A stretch of DNA of 36,567 nucleotides from Oscillospiraceae bacterium (lineage in GTDB: Bacteria > Bacillota > Clostridia > Oscillospirales > Oscillospiraceae). Numbering within the stretch: position 1 is the stretch's first letter; each line of letters opens with the position of its first letter. Positions 1 to 7,590 of the stretch are shown here, in pieces. Under the pieces are notes generated by a model. It made no database searches, was not told the DNA's origin, and saw only the letters and a program-made list of their open reading frames with translations. The translations under genes and the position numbers were made by a program. The stretch is from the NCBI GenBank assembly GCA_017410075.1, contig JAFQRK010000036.1, positions 1 through 36,567 of the forward strand, in the 5' to 3' direction.

Positions 1-639
1 AAAATCCACGCTGCGGCGGTTGATTCTGGGAGGCGTACCGGTCTTAAACCGGCGCAGCGGCAAGCCCAATTCCCGCAGCTGATCCGCCAGTCCCACAGAC
101 GGATGCATTCCGTCCGGGCCGGAGGAAAGCACGCTCTCTCCTGTGATGCAGGTGCTGTCCAGATAGGTTCCCGTGGCGATGATCACCGCCTTGGCAGCAT
201 ACTGCGCACCCAGCTGGGTCTGCACGCCGGTAACCGCACCGTTCTCAGTCAAAATTTCCGTAATTTGCGCCTGCTTCAGCGCCAAATTTTCCTGCAGCTC
301 CAGAGTATGCTTCATCACCTGCTGATACTTGCGGCGATCCGCCTGGGCCCGCAGGGAATGGACCGCAGGACCCTTGCCCTTGTTCAGCATCCGATACTGG
401 ATGCAGGCCTTGTCGGCAGCCACACCCATCTCGCCGCCCAGCGCATCCAATTCCCGCACCAGATGGCCCTTGCCGGTACCGCCAATGGCAGGATTGCAGG
501 GCATATTGCCCACGCTGTCCAAATTGATGGTGAACAAAACCGTGTTCAGTCCCAGGCGGGCAGCCGCCAATGCCGCCTCGATGCCGGCGTGTCCTGCACC
601 AATGACTGCAATATCACATTGTCCGGCAAAATAAGTCAT
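1..639 (-). CDS. mnmG: MnmG (GidA), tRNA U34 carboxymethylaminomethyl-modifying enzyme, N-terminal part
   Basis: This is the FAD-dependent subunit of the MnmE-MnmG complex, which installs the cmnm5 group on U34 of certain tRNAs in the cytoplasm. Only the first 213 codons are present; the gene runs off the left edge (family length is about 620-630). The N-terminus has the Rossmann FAD motif IGAGHAGIEAA at residues 13-23. The family signature NPAIGGTGKGHLVREL follows, and KTGTPPRI lies near residue 200. The ATG is preceded by GAGGAG at a normal distance. The gene lies downstream of trmB on the same strand, with a 134-bp gap holding an intergenic repeat, so cotranscription is possible but not shown. 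Confidence 0.95.
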   Translation of the reverse strand, partial: MTYFAGQCDIAVIGAGHAGIEAALAAARLGLNTVLFTINLDSVGNMPCNPAIGGTGKGHLVRELDALGGEMGVAADKACIQYRMLNKGKGPAVHSLRAQADRRKYQQVMKHTLELQENLALKQAQITEILTENGAVTGVQTQLGAQYAAKAVIIATGTYLDSTCITGESVLSSGPDGMHPSVGLADQLRELGLPLRRFKTGTPPRINRRSVDF

Positions 640-667
640 TAAAATTACTCCTCAATCGCAAATTTCC

Positions 668-757
668 TGTCATTCCGAGCCAGCGCACACTGGCGTGGGA
701 ATCCCCCAAAGTACCAGGGGCTTGCCATATCAGGCCTTCGCCCTCCTTGCAATGACA
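668..757. repeat. Intergenic palindromic repeat, family A copy 1
   Basis: The element opens with TGTCATTCCGAG and closes with GCAATGACA, so its ends are inverted repeats. Inside it has CCCCCAAAGTACCAGGGG-type pairing. Related copies lie at 1555, 14012, 22991 and 34965. It sits between mnmG and trmB. Confidence 0.8.
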
Positions 758-773
758 GCGGAGGGGGACGCCC

Positions 774-1457
774 TTACATTTCCGCTTCTGCTGCTTTTTT
801 CTCTTCCTTCGGCAGCACGAAGGGCTTGCACACCACCTCGCACCGGTTGATGGGCGTTCCCAGGGCGTGGAATTTTTCCTCATACCCGGTCATAATGCCC
901 ACGATGCCATTGACGTGCAGATCCCGGGTCAGATTCTTGACCTCTAAGCCGCAGGCCGCAAATTCCTCCTGGCTGAACGCAAACAGATCTGCATTGTCGG
1001 TCTTAAAATGGAATTCGCCGCCTTCTCGCACCACGCGGCAGTACTTGTCCAAAAAGCCCCGATGGGTCAGCCGCCGCTTGGCATTCTTCTTGCGCGGCCA
1101 GGGGTCGGGGAAATTGATGAACAGCCGGTCGATTTCCTGACCGGCAAAGATCTCCTCGATCCGCGCCACATCCATATCAATATAGAATACATTTTTCAGC
1201 CCCATATTCCTGGCCTTTTCCATAGCGACCACCATTGCCTCCCGGCAGCGCTCCACAGCGATCAGCAGCACATCGGGATTGGCCTCGGCAGTTTCGGCAG
1301 TAAACTTACCCTTGCCGCAGCCCACTTCCACCCACAACGCGGTGCAGTCCGGCTTCAGGCTGCGCCAGTTGCCCAGCAGGCTGGCAGGATCTTTGATCTG
1401 ATAGTCAGCACACCGCTCCATCCGTGGCTCCAAATTCCGCATTTTCCGCATTCTCAT
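774..1457 (-). CDS. trmB: TrmB, tRNA (guanine-46-N7)-methyltransferase
   Basis: This SAM-dependent enzyme methylates N7 of G46 in the tRNA variable loop. The 227-residue product fits the family. Motif I (EVGCGKG) is at about residues 44-50. The diagnostic block NFPDPWPRKKNAKRRL spans about 115-130 and is followed by THRGFL. I chose the ATG that begins MRMRKMRN because GGAGG lies 8 bases before it; an in-frame ATG 12 codons upstream has no good ribosome site. A consensus-like promoter lies at 1500-1528, and the upstream lipoprotein gene ends in its own terminator, so trmB probably starts its own transcript, possibly running on into mnmG. Confidence 0.95.
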   Translation of the reverse strand: MRMRKMRNLEPRMERCADYQIKDPASLLGNWRSLKPDCTALWVEVGCGKGKFTAETAEANPDVLLIAVERCREAMVVAMEKARNMGLKNVFYIDMDVARIEEIFAGQEIDRLFINFPDPWPRKKNAKRRLTHRGFLDKYCRVVREGGEFHFKTDNADLFAFSQEEFAACGLEVKNLTRDLHVNGIVGIMTGYEEKFHALGTPINRCEVVCKPFVLPKEEKKAAEAEM

Positions 1458-1499
1458 ATTAAGATCCTCCGTAAAGGTAAAATTCATTTCCAATTTTGT

Positions 1500-1528
1500 A
1501 TTATAGCAAATGCATTTGCATCCGTCAA
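1500..1528 (-). promoter_or_regulatory. Sigma-A promoter for trmB
   Basis: Read on the minus strand there is TTGACG, a 17-bp spacer and TATAAT. The spacer contains the palindrome ATGCAAATGCAT. The -10 box lies about 43 bases upstream of the trmB ATG. Confidence 0.75.
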
Positions 1529-1554
1529 AGCTTTTTCTTTCCTCTAAAAAGCAC

Positions 1555-1593
1555 TGTCATTCCGAGCCAGCGCACACCGGCGTGGGAATGACA
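1555..1593. repeat. Intergenic palindromic repeat, family A copy 2 (short form)
   Basis: A 39-bp version, TGTCATTCCGAG ... GGAATGACA. Its left half matches copy 1 almost exactly (CCAGCGCACA-CGGCGTGGGAAT), but the central part is missing. It looks like an internally deleted copy. Confidence 0.75.
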
Positions 1594-1614
1594 CGGTGTT
1601 GTTTGGGACACAAA

Positions 1615-1642
1615 AAGCTGCCATCCAAACGGATGGCAGCTT
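1615..1642 (-). terminator. Rho-independent terminator of the DUF3048 lipoprotein gene
   Basis: A perfect 12-bp stem, AAGCTGCCATCC/GGATGGCAGCTT, with a 4-base loop. On the minus strand it is followed by TTTTTG. It begins 13 bases after the stop codon of the lipoprotein gene. Confidence 0.85.
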
Positions 1643-1654
1643 TCTTATTACGCT

Positions 1655-2797
1655 TTACGCCACATCAATGTGACCGGTCATGGGGATAATGGCAATGTAG
1701 GTCTTGCCTACACCCAGGGTAATGGGCGTACCGTTTTCCGTAGTATAGGTATAAGGATCGCTCTCCGTCGGACGGCTCCACTTGATCTTCATCATCTGGC
1801 CGTTGCAGGCGAAATAGCCCTCGCCCTCGCCAACCACATCAATATTCATCCAGTTGCTGGGGTTCTGCAGCGTCTCGATGGGGGTGTGCAGGATCAGCAC
1901 ATTGCGGAAAGACAGCACCTCTCCGGTGTTGCCGTCCACATAATCCGCGCCGGTGCTGTAGCCGCCGTGCTTCTGATATGCCTCATACAGGCCGGTATCT
2001 TCATTGTAGGTCAGCGTAGTATACTTGCTCCACTTGTTGTCAAAGTACTGGCTCAGGTTAAACCAGGCAGTGATCTTCTTGGCGCTTTCGCCCACGAAGA
2101 AGGCCTCCTCATCAAACTGCAGACCCACATCCAGGCTCTGCTCCCGGGTCAGGGTGCAGCCCAAAGCTTTGGCTGCTTCAATGATCTTATCGGGATTGAC
2201 GAAGGTGCGGTGCTCTGCCGCATATCCTTCGGTACGGCCAATATAGAAATACTTGTAAGCCTCGTTATTGCCGTCCACATGATCCCAACCGGTTTCCTGG
2301 AAGGCAACCTCTGCGCTGTACTTATCGTACTGCGTGCCCTGCTTGGGGCTCAGTCCCTTGTGGACAAAAATAGCATCATAGGCCATTGCCAGACGGATAA
2401 AGTCCCGACGGGCGCTGCGGATAGAGCCGATGGGCTCCGTTTGCGAGGCCATATCGTAGTAGATGCCCATACAGCGGGTCTCGCCTTCGATCAGCGTTTC
2501 GTAAAGGATATCTGCCTGCGCAACACCGTGCTGGGGCATTGCCCCCTTGGAATTATTGATTGCAACCGCGTAGGGACGGTTGTTGGTCAGCGCCTCCACC
2601 GGTTCACCGGTCAGAGGATTGACCAGCTTCGGGTCTTCAGGCTGCGTCGGCGGCTGGGTAGGCGGCTCGGTAGGAGCGGGGGTAGGCTCAGTCGGAGCGG
2701 GTGTCGGCTCTGTCTGCGGAGCTTCCTCAGCAGGCTTTGCACAGCCACACATCAGGATCAGCACTGCTGTCAGCAGGAGAATCAGGGCGCGTTTCAT
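1655..2797 (-). CDS. DUF3048-family (YerB-like) lipoprotein
   Basis: This is an exported lipoprotein anchored to the outer face of the membrane; its biochemical role is not established. The signal peptide begins MKRALILLL and ends at a lipobox with the lipidated cysteine at about residue 19 (MCGC). A low-complexity TP-rich linker made of EPTPAPT units spans about residues 26-52. The remainder matches DUF3048: NPLTGEP, RPYAVAINNSKGAMPQHGVAQAD and GSIRSARRDF. I prefer the MKRA start; an ATG four codons upstream overlaps the AAAGGA ribosome site. The gene has its own promoter and a strong terminator, so it is probably monocistronic. The family assignment is strong and the function is unknown. 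Confidence 0.88.
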   Translation of the reverse strand: MKRALILLLTAVLILMCGCAKPAEEAPQTEPTPAPTEPTPAPTEPPTQPPTQPEDPKLVNPLTGEPVEALTNNRPYAVAINNSKGAMPQHGVAQADILYETLIEGETRCMGIYYDMASQTEPIGSIRSARRDFIRLAMAYDAIFVHKGLSPKQGTQYDKYSAEVAFQETGWDHVDGNNEAYKYFYIGRTEGYAAEHRTFVNPDKIIEAAKALGCTLTREQSLDVGLQFDEEAFFVGESAKKITAWFNLSQYFDNKWSKYTTLTYNEDTGLYEAYQKHGGYSTGADYVDGNTGEVLSFRNVLILHTPIETLQNPSNWMNIDVVGEGEGYFACNGQMMKIKWSRPTESDPYTYTTENGTPITLGVGKTYIAIIPMTGHIDVA

Positions 2798-2832
2798 AGG
2801 GGGTAACATCCTTTCAACAATGGGTTTGTCAT

Positions 2833-2861
2833 ATTATAGCAGAACGCGTCGCAGATTGCAA
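2833..2861 (-). promoter_or_regulatory. Sigma-A promoter for the DUF3048 lipoprotein gene
   Basis: On the minus strand: TTGCAA, 17-bp spacer, TATAAT, about 35 bases upstream of the start codon. Confidence 0.75.
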
Positions 2862-2960
2862 AGGAAATATTTACATTTTTTATCGCTGCTGCACACTTTT
2901 CGTAAAATCCTACTAGATAAATGAGAACAAATGTGTTATCATAAGCGCAGAGGTGATTTT

Positions 2961-3119
2961 ATGGAAGAAAAAGACTTGCTCGATACCGTACAAGAGCAGA
3001 GTGAAGCTCCTTATGAGCCCCGTCCTGTTTGGCAGCGTGTGCTGGCCTGGATCGGCGTTGGTATCGTTGTCATCGGCGTCATTCTGTATTATTATCACAT
3101 TGCGCGCGGTGGCCGATAA
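2961..3119 (+). CDS. Small single-pass membrane protein upstream of ruvC
   Basis: A 52-residue protein with an acidic N-terminal half (MEEKDLLDTVQEQSE) and one predicted membrane helix at about 27-46 (LAWIGVGIVVIGVILYYY), ending in a short positive tail. The ATG is preceded by AGAGGTGA at the proper spacing. Its stop codon TAA shares its last base with the ruvC ATG (TAATG), so the two are almost certainly translationally coupled. I do not recognise a family. Topology is probably N-terminus out or in without a cleavable signal; this is not decided by the sequence. Confidence 0.75.
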   Translation: MEEKDLLDTVQEQSEAPYEPRPVWQRVLAWIGVGIVVIGVILYYYHIARGGR

Positions 3120-3613
3120 TGCGGATCCTAGGAATTGACCCGGGCTATGGCATCACCGGCTTTGGCATTATCGAAGCTGAGCGCAATCAGGCCCGTTTGA
3201 TCCAATGCGGTGCCATCACCACCCCGGCAGGAATGGACTTTTCCGCCCGGTTGGAAATTATATATGAAGATATGAAAAAGCTTCTGGAGGTGGCAAAGCC
3301 GGATGCGGTGGCCATTGAAGAGCTGTTTTTCGGTCAGAATGTCACCACCGGCATCGGCGTCGCCCAGAGCCGGGGCGTGATATTGCTGGCCATTCGGCAG
3401 GCCGGTCTGGAAGTCACCGCCTATAAGCCTGCCCAGATCAAGCAGGCCTTGGTGGGCTACGGCAACGCCACCAAGCACCAGATGCAGGAAATGACCAAGC
3501 GGCTTCTGCACCTGCAGCAGGCTCCCAAGCCCGACGATGCCGCAGACGCCATCGCCATCGCCCTGTGCCACGCCCGATCCAGTACATCCTTAATTGCGCA
3601 GGCACAAAAGTAA
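3119..3613 (+). CDS. ruvC: RuvC, Holliday junction endonuclease
   Basis: RuvC resolves Holliday junctions by paired incisions, working with the RuvAB branch-migration motor. The product has 164 residues, close to the family norm. The catalytic acidic residues are visible: D7 in GIDPGYGITGFG, E67/E68 in AIEELFF, and D140/D143 in KPDDAADAIA. The ATG overlaps the stop of the small membrane protein upstream. A long in-frame extension upstream of this ATG reads through that gene in another frame and is not the protein. ruvA and ruvB follow, making a ruvCAB operon interrupted by intergenic repeats. Confidence 0.96.
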   Translation: MRILGIDPGYGITGFGIIEAERNQARLIQCGAITTPAGMDFSARLEIIYEDMKKLLEVAKPDAVAIEELFFGQNVTTGIGVAQSRGVILLAIRQAGLEVTAYKPAQIKQALVGYGNATKHQMQEMTKRLLHLQQAPKPDDAADAIAIALCHARSSTSLIAQAQK

Positions 3614-3620
3614 CATACGC

Positions 3621-3738
3621 CCTTGGCTCTCCCTCTGGGAGAGCTGGCACGACACCCTCTCCGTCAAAAATCAAAGATTTTTGACACCTCTCCCATAGGG
3701 AGAGGCAAGAGGCCGTGGCGTGACTGAGAGGGTTTCCC
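3621..3738. repeat. Nested-hairpin intergenic repeat, family B copy 1
   Basis: Begins CCTTGGCTCTCCCTCTGGGA and ends GAGAGGGTTTCCC. It contains the perfect palindrome GTCAAAAATC-AAA-GATTTTTGAC and a CTCTCCCATAGGGAGAG hairpin. It fills the ruvC-ruvA gap up to the ruvA ribosome-binding region. Confidence 0.85.
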
Positions 3739-3768
3739 TTTCTCAAAGAACAAAAGGAGGATTCTCCC

Positions 3769-4368
3769 ATGCTATATTACATTTCCGGACCGGTCGCGGT
3801 GCTGGAGCCCGGCCTTGCCGTCATCGACTGCGGCGGCGTGGGCTACGGCTGCCGCATCACCGCCTACACCGCGGCGCAGCTGAAGATCAACCAGAACGCC
3901 CGGCTCTATATTACAGAATCCATCCGGGAGGATGCATTCGACCTGTACGGCTTCATCAGCAAGGAAGAGCAGAATTGCTACGAGCTGCTGACCTCCGTTA
4001 CCGGCGTCGGCCCCAAGGCTGCCATTTCCATTTTGTCCGCCGGTCCGCAGAATTTCACTCTGGCTGTGATGACCGGGGATGAAAAGCTCCTCACCGCCGC
4101 CCAGGGCATCGGCAAGAAGATCGCCCAGCGCATCATTCTGGAGTTGAAAGACAAGATCGGCGGCAGCAGCGTGGAATTGGACTTCTCCGGTCCTGCCGCC
4201 GCTGCCCCCGTACAAGCCAGCAACAATGCTGCTATGGCCCGTGCCGCTCTGCAGGAGCTGGGTTACGGCCCTGCCGAGATCCAGAACGCCCTGAAGGGCG
4301 CACCTGCCGACGCCTCCACCGAGGAGCTGATCCGCTTCGCCCTGCGCGCTATGGTTATGAAGGGTTAA
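3769..4368 (+). CDS. ruvA: RuvA, Holliday junction branch-migration subunit
   Basis: RuvA binds the four-way junction as a tetramer and loads RuvB. The 199-residue product has the usual three domains: an N-terminal OB fold (MLYYISGPVAVLEPGLAVID), two helix-hairpin-helix motifs (VTGVGPKAAI at about 77-86 and GIGKKIAQRI at about 113-122), and a C-terminal helical domain (about 150-199) that contacts RuvB. The ATG is preceded by AAAGGAGG eight bases upstream. A family B repeat separates it from ruvC and another separates it from ruvB. Confidence 0.96.
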   Translation: MLYYISGPVAVLEPGLAVIDCGGVGYGCRITAYTAAQLKINQNARLYITESIREDAFDLYGFISKEEQNCYELLTSVTGVGPKAAISILSAGPQNFTLAVMTGDEKLLTAAQGIGKKIAQRIILELKDKIGGSSVELDFSGPAAAAPVQASNNAAMARAALQELGYGPAEIQNALKGAPADASTEELIRFALRAMVMKG

Positions 4369-4383
4369 GTTTAACTCCGCACC

Positions 4384-4494
4384 CTTGCCTCCTCCTTTGG
4401 GGGAGGTGGATTCGCCGCAGGCGAAGACGGAGGGAGTTAACTCCCCCAGTCAGCCTGTTCGGCTGACAGCCCCCTCAAAGAGGTGGCCGAGGCT
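4384..4494. repeat. Nested-hairpin intergenic repeat, family B copy 2
   Basis: Begins CTTGCCTCCTCCTTTGGGGG and ends AGAGGTGGCCGAGGCTGCC. The inner hairpins are TTCGCC-GCA-GGCGAA, GGAGTTAACTCC and GTCAGCC-TGTTC-GGCTGAC. These inner modules differ from copy 1 while the outer arms are alike. Confidence 0.85.
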
Positions 4495-4542
4495 GCCAAT
4501 AAGCATTTCTTGCCCCTACATTTGTTACTTAGGAGTTCGTAT

Positions 4543-5583
4543 ATGAGTTTAGAATTTTCTGAAGAACTGAATACCAGCCCCATCATTTCCCCCGCCTTTT
4601 CCCCCCAGGACGCCGGCGAGATCGGTCTGCGCCCCAAGCTGCTGTCGGACTACACCGGTCAGGAAAAGGCAAAAAATAACCTTTCCATTTATATCGAGGC
4701 CGCCCGCCGCAGAAATGAACCGCTGGATCACACCCTGCTTTACGGCCCTCCCGGTCTGGGCAAAACCACCCTTGCCGGCGTTATCGCCAATGAGATGGGT
4801 GCAGGTATCCGCATCACCTCCGGCCCGGCCATCGAAAAGCCCGGCGATCTGGCAGCCTTGCTGACCAATTTGAATCCCGGCGACATTCTGTTTATCGACG
4901 AGATCCACCGTCTGAATCGGGTCGTTGAGGAGATCCTGTACCCGGCTATGGAGGATTTCGCCATTGATATCATCGTGGGCAAGGGTCCCAGCGCCAATTC
5001 CATCCGTCTGGACCTGCCCAAATTCACCCTGGTGGGTGCCACCACCCGGGCAGGTCAGCTTTCTGCTCCGCTGAGAGACCGTTTCGGCGTTTCTCTGCGT
5101 CTGGAGCTGTATACCGCAGAAGAATTGGCCCGGATCGTAAGTCGCAGTGCCGCCATCCTGGGTATGGATATTGAGCCGGAGGGCGCGACGGAGATCGCCT
5201 CCCGCAGCCGCGGCACGCCCCGAATCGCCAACCGCTTCCTGCGCAGAGTCCGGGATTTCGCCACCGTTCTCGGCGACGGCACCATCACCAAGGAGGCCGC
5301 CGATCTGGCGCTTTCCCGTCTGGATGTGGATCAGCTGGGTCTTGACACCATCGACCGCCGGATGCTCACCGCCATTATCCGCAATTACGGCGGCGGACCG
5401 GTGGGTCTGGAGACCCTGGCCGCCACCATCGGCGAGGAGGCCGTCACCCTGGAGGATGTGTACGAGCCCTATTTGATGCAGCTGGGCTTCCTGACCCGCA
5501 CCCCCCGGGGCCGCTGCGTTACCGCTCTGGCTTACAACCATCTGCACATCCCCTTTGAAGGTCAGACCCAGTTTGACATCTGA
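4543..5583 (+). CDS. ruvB: RuvB, Holliday junction branch-migration ATPase
   Basis: RuvB is the hexameric AAA+ motor that drives branch migration with RuvA. The 346-residue product has Walker A GPPGLGKT at 68-75, Walker B FIDEIHRL around 117-124, the arginine-bearing LRDRFG segment, and a C-terminal winged helix ([17 protein letters not shown] and [12 protein letters not shown]). I chose the ATG of [10 protein letters not shown] because AGGAG lies nine bases upstream; an ATG 20 codons earlier lies inside the preceding repeat. No clear terminator follows within the 200-bp gap before the zinc-ribbon gene. Confidence 0.96.
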   Translation: MSLEFSEELNTSPIISPAFSPQDAGEIGLRPKLLSDYTGQEKAKNNLSIYIEAARRRNEPLDHTLLYGPPGLGKTTLAGVIANEMGAGIRITSGPAIEKPGDLAALLTNLNPGDILFIDEIHRLNRVVEEILYPAMEDFAIDIIVGKGPSANSIRLDLPKFTLVGATTRAGQLSAPLRDRFGVSLRLELYTAEELARIVSRSAAILGMDIEPEGATEIASRSRGTPRIANRFLRRVRDFATVLGDGTITKEAADLALSRLDVDQLGLDTIDRRMLTAIIRNYGGGPVGLETLAATIGEEAVTLEDVYEPYLMQLGFLTRTPRGRCVTALAYNHLHIPFEGQTQFDI

Positions 5584-5652
5584 AAATGTTGCATTTTTGC
5601 ATACAACCGCTGTATTTTCGCGAAAATTTGTAAAACTTTTATGAATTAACGA

Positions 5653-5681
5653 TTGACAATATTTATAATATTGTTTATAAT
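5653..5681 (+). promoter_or_regulatory. Perfect consensus sigma-A promoter for the zinc-ribbon gene
   Basis: TTGACA (5653-5658), a 17-bp AT-rich spacer and TATAAT (5676-5681). Upstream DNA is A/T rich, which could act as an UP element. The predicted transcript begins near 5688 with the hairpin TGTGG-TCTAG-CCACA (5687-5701), leaving a leader of about 95 bases before the ATG. Confidence 0.85.
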
Positions 5682-5784
5682 GCGTTTGTGGTCTAGCCAC
5701 ATATTATTTTATTGACTCCGCGTTATGACCAGTCGTTTTTAGTTGGCAATCACGGGGCAAACAACCGAAGAGAGGTATTTTCCA

Positions 5785-6063
5785 ATGTACGAAGACAAGA
5801 CTTTAGTTTGCAAAGAGTGCGGCAATGAGTTCGTATTCACCGCCGGTGAGCAGGAGTTCTACGCAGAGCGCGGCTTCCAGAATGAGCCCCAGCGCTGCAA
5901 GGCCTGCCGCGACGCTCGTAAGAACGCCAGCCGTGGTCCCCGTGAGTTCTTCACCGCTACCTGCGCACGCTGCGGCGGCGAGGCAAAGGTTCCCTTCGAG
6001 CCCAAGTCCGACCGTCCCGTTTTCTGCAGCGAGTGCTTCGCTCAGATGCGCGCAGAGGGCTAA
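5785..6063 (+). CDS. Small zinc-ribbon protein with four CxxC pairs
   Basis: A 92-residue soluble protein with cysteine pairs at C9/C12, C38/C41, C60/C63 and C81/C84, enough for two structural zinc sites. The first half resembles the 'probable zinc-ribbon' domains found in many clostridial small proteins (LVCKECGNEFVFTAGEQEFYA, then GFQNEPQRCKACR). The second half resembles CxxC-x17-CxxC proteins (CARCGG ... CSEC). I chose the ATG of MYEDKTLV, with GAGAGGT upstream; an in-frame ATG 14 codons earlier lacks a ribosome site. The function is unknown. The perfect promoter and terminator suggest a strongly expressed single gene. Confidence 0.85.
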   Translation: MYEDKTLVCKECGNEFVFTAGEQEFYAERGFQNEPQRCKACRDARKNASRGPREFFTATCARCGGEAKVPFEPKSDRPVFCSECFAQMRAEG

Positions 6064-6076
6064 TTGCAAAAAACAG

Positions 6077-6105
6077 CAGGGCTGGTTTTCCAGCCCTGTT
6101 TGTTT
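6077..6105. terminator. Bidirectional terminator between the zinc-ribbon gene and the MoxR operon
   Basis: Stem CAGGGCTGG/CCAGCCCTG with a TTTT loop, followed by TTTGTTTG on the plus strand. On the minus strand it is followed by CTGTTTTTTG. It sits 13 bases after the zinc-ribbon stop codon and can also end transcripts coming from the transglutaminase gene. Confidence 0.85.
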
Positions 6106-6126
6106 GCCTTTCTGGTTTACATAACA

Positions 6127-6225
6127 TCAGTTTTGCTTGCGGTTTTCCATTTTTCCGGACTGGACGATCGGCGGCTTTGGATCCGCCACCTCCCAGGGAA
6201 TGGGCTTTTTCTCTTCCTGCTTCAT
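6127..6225 (-). CDS. Possible 32-residue small protein at the end of the MoxR operon
   Basis: The open frame starts ATG, preceded by AGAGGG with a six-base gap, 21 bases after the transglutaminase stop codon. It reads MKQEEKKPIPWEVADPKPP and ends with a basic tail (MENRKQN). It is hydrophilic and proline-rich, without a signal or membrane segment. A good ribosome site, operon position and sensible composition support it; its shortness and lack of a recognised family argue for caution. The bidirectional terminator follows at 6077-6105. Confidence 0.45.
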   Translation of the reverse strand: MKQEEKKPIPWEVADPKPPIVQSGKMENRKQN

Positions 6226-6246
6226 CTTTTTCCCTCTCTTTCTTTT

Positions 6247-7590
6247 CTAGTGTTTCGCAAAAAAGAAAAGAATATGCGCCCTTGCCTTCTCCCGGGGGAA
6301 ACCTTTGCTTTTCTTCCGCAGCTGCACAAATAATTGCGTTTCCTCCTCCGTCAATCCCTCGCGGCTGAAGGCCGCCTTTTGCTGCAGCGCTTTCAGCCGC
6401 GGATCCTCTTTTTTTCTGCACAAGATCTGCACGCTCAGCACAAATATCCCCAGACAAAGCAACGCCCACACCACCGCCAGGGCGCTGCTTTCTTCTTTTT
6501 CCGACATTTCCGGCAGCACCGCAGCCTCGGCTGTGGGAGTGGCCTCCAATATCCGCCAGACCTCCCCGTCCCAGTATTCCGCCCAGGTATGGGCATCTGC
6601 TCCCGTCACCGTTTTGCGCAGCCCTGCCTGCACCGTTACAGCATAGCCGGTAACAAACCTTGCCGGAATGCCGGCTGCCCGCAGCAGCACCACCGCCGCT
6701 GTGGCAAAATGCACGCAGTAGCCCCCGTCACTTTCCTCCAAAAACCAACGGGCAAAATCCGTTCCGGCAGGGGCTGCCGGGTTTTCTTCATAGCCTGCGC
6801 AGCTGCGGACGAAGCTTTGGATCTGCTCCGGCGTTTTTCCCTCCGCCAGCGCCTGCGCCCAGACCTTTGTTTCCCCGGGCAGCTGCAGACAGTCTCCCGG
6901 TGGCTTTCCCTGCACTGCTGTGCAGCACGGGATCACCGCCTGCGCCGTCCGGGATTCCACCGTCACCGTCCCCCGGACATCACCGGAAAGCGGCGCTTGC
7001 TCCTGCCCGGACGCACACCAGGCTGTGCCGTCGTAGATTTCAAACGCCCGCTCCCGCAGGTACAGCGTCTGTGACTGTGAGGACACCACATCCAGTATCG
7101 CCTGCCTGCTTGCTGTCCGGGGTCCTGCATTCAGTTCAAACCGCACTTCCGGTTTTTTCTGCAGCAGCGCCTGCAGCCGCTGCATTTGCAGCTGGTACCG
7201 CCAAGGGGGAAACAGACAAAAAACCACCCCGAAGCATACCGCCACCGGCACTATTCCTGGGACACCTTTCCCCTTCGGGCGTCCAAAGCTCCGCTCCTGG
7301 CGTACCAGCAGCACTCCGGTTTTCGCCGTATGCTTCCAATGCACGCAGCCCAAGCTGTCTTTGGGGCGATAGGGACGCAATTCGCAGTCATATTCCAGCT
7401 CCTTTTTGCCCGGAAACCGGAACAGTCCCAGAGGATCTGCTTCCCCCCACAGCGCGCTGATCATCACGCAGATCAGCGGCGAGCCTGCCGCTGTTAGCAG
7501 CGCCATCCACGCCATCCACACCGGATATGCCGCATACAGGCCCAGACAAGCCCCCAGCACAGCCAGATATACACACCACCGCTTAATCAT
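6247..7590 (-). CDS. DUF58-like/transglutaminase-like membrane fusion protein
   Basis: A 447-residue membrane protein. Two membrane segments span about residues 5-45. A short piece of a DUF58 domain follows, with its hallmark RPYRPKDSLGCVHWKHTAKT at about 72-91. Another membrane helix is at about 112-128, then an extracytoplasmic transglutaminase-like core with C292 (GGYCVHFA), H334 (DAHTWAEYW) and an acidic third residue, E349 (ILEATPT). The protein ends with a membrane helix at about 370-391 and a basic cytoplasmic tail. I chose the ATG at 7590, which overlaps the MoxR stop by 8 bases. In most bacteria MoxR, DUF58 and TgpA-like transglutaminase are separate adjacent genes; here the latter two appear merged. 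The substrate is unknown. Confidence 0.82.
   Translation of the reverse strand: MIKRWCVYLAVLGACLGLYAAYPVWMAWMALLTAAGSPLICVMISALWGEADPLGLFRFPGKKELEYDCELRPYRPKDSLGCVHWKHTAKTGVLLVRQERSFGRPKGKGVPGIVPVAVCFGVVFCLFPPWRYQLQMQRLQALLQKKPEVRFELNAGPRTASRQAILDVVSSQSQTLYLRERAFEIYDGTAWCASGQEQAPLSGDVRGTVTVESRTAQAVIPCCTAVQGKPPGDCLQLPGETKVWAQALAEGKTPEQIQSFVRSCAGYEENPAAPAGTDFARWFLEESDGGYCVHFATAAVVLLRAAGIPARFVTGYAVTVQAGLRKTVTGADAHTWAEYWDGEVWRILEATPTAEAAVLPEMSEKEESSALAVVWALLCLGIFVLSVQILCRKKEDPRLKALQQKAAFSREGLTEEETQLFVQLRKKSKGFPREKARAHILFFFAKH

Noticed and set aside
103..642. Plus-strand open frame opposite mnmG
   Set aside because: Antisense of a well-conserved flavoprotein sequence; no ribosome site.
3621..4494. 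CRISPR-like array suggested by repeated palindromes in the ruv region
   Set aside because: The copies are single, irregularly spaced, differ in their cores, and lie in separate gene gaps; there are no unique spacers and no cas genes.
5584..5652. Terminator for ruvB using TTTTCGCGAAAA
   Set aside because: The palindrome is AT-rich, has no loop and its stem is too short and weak to be called with confidence.
4549..5700. A long open frame on the minus strand over ruvB, and similar long antisense frames over the SLH gene, eutA, eutE, folC, the cation exchanger and others
   Set aside because: These are GC-rich shadows of clearly identified genes; they lack ribosome sites and contain no known domain.
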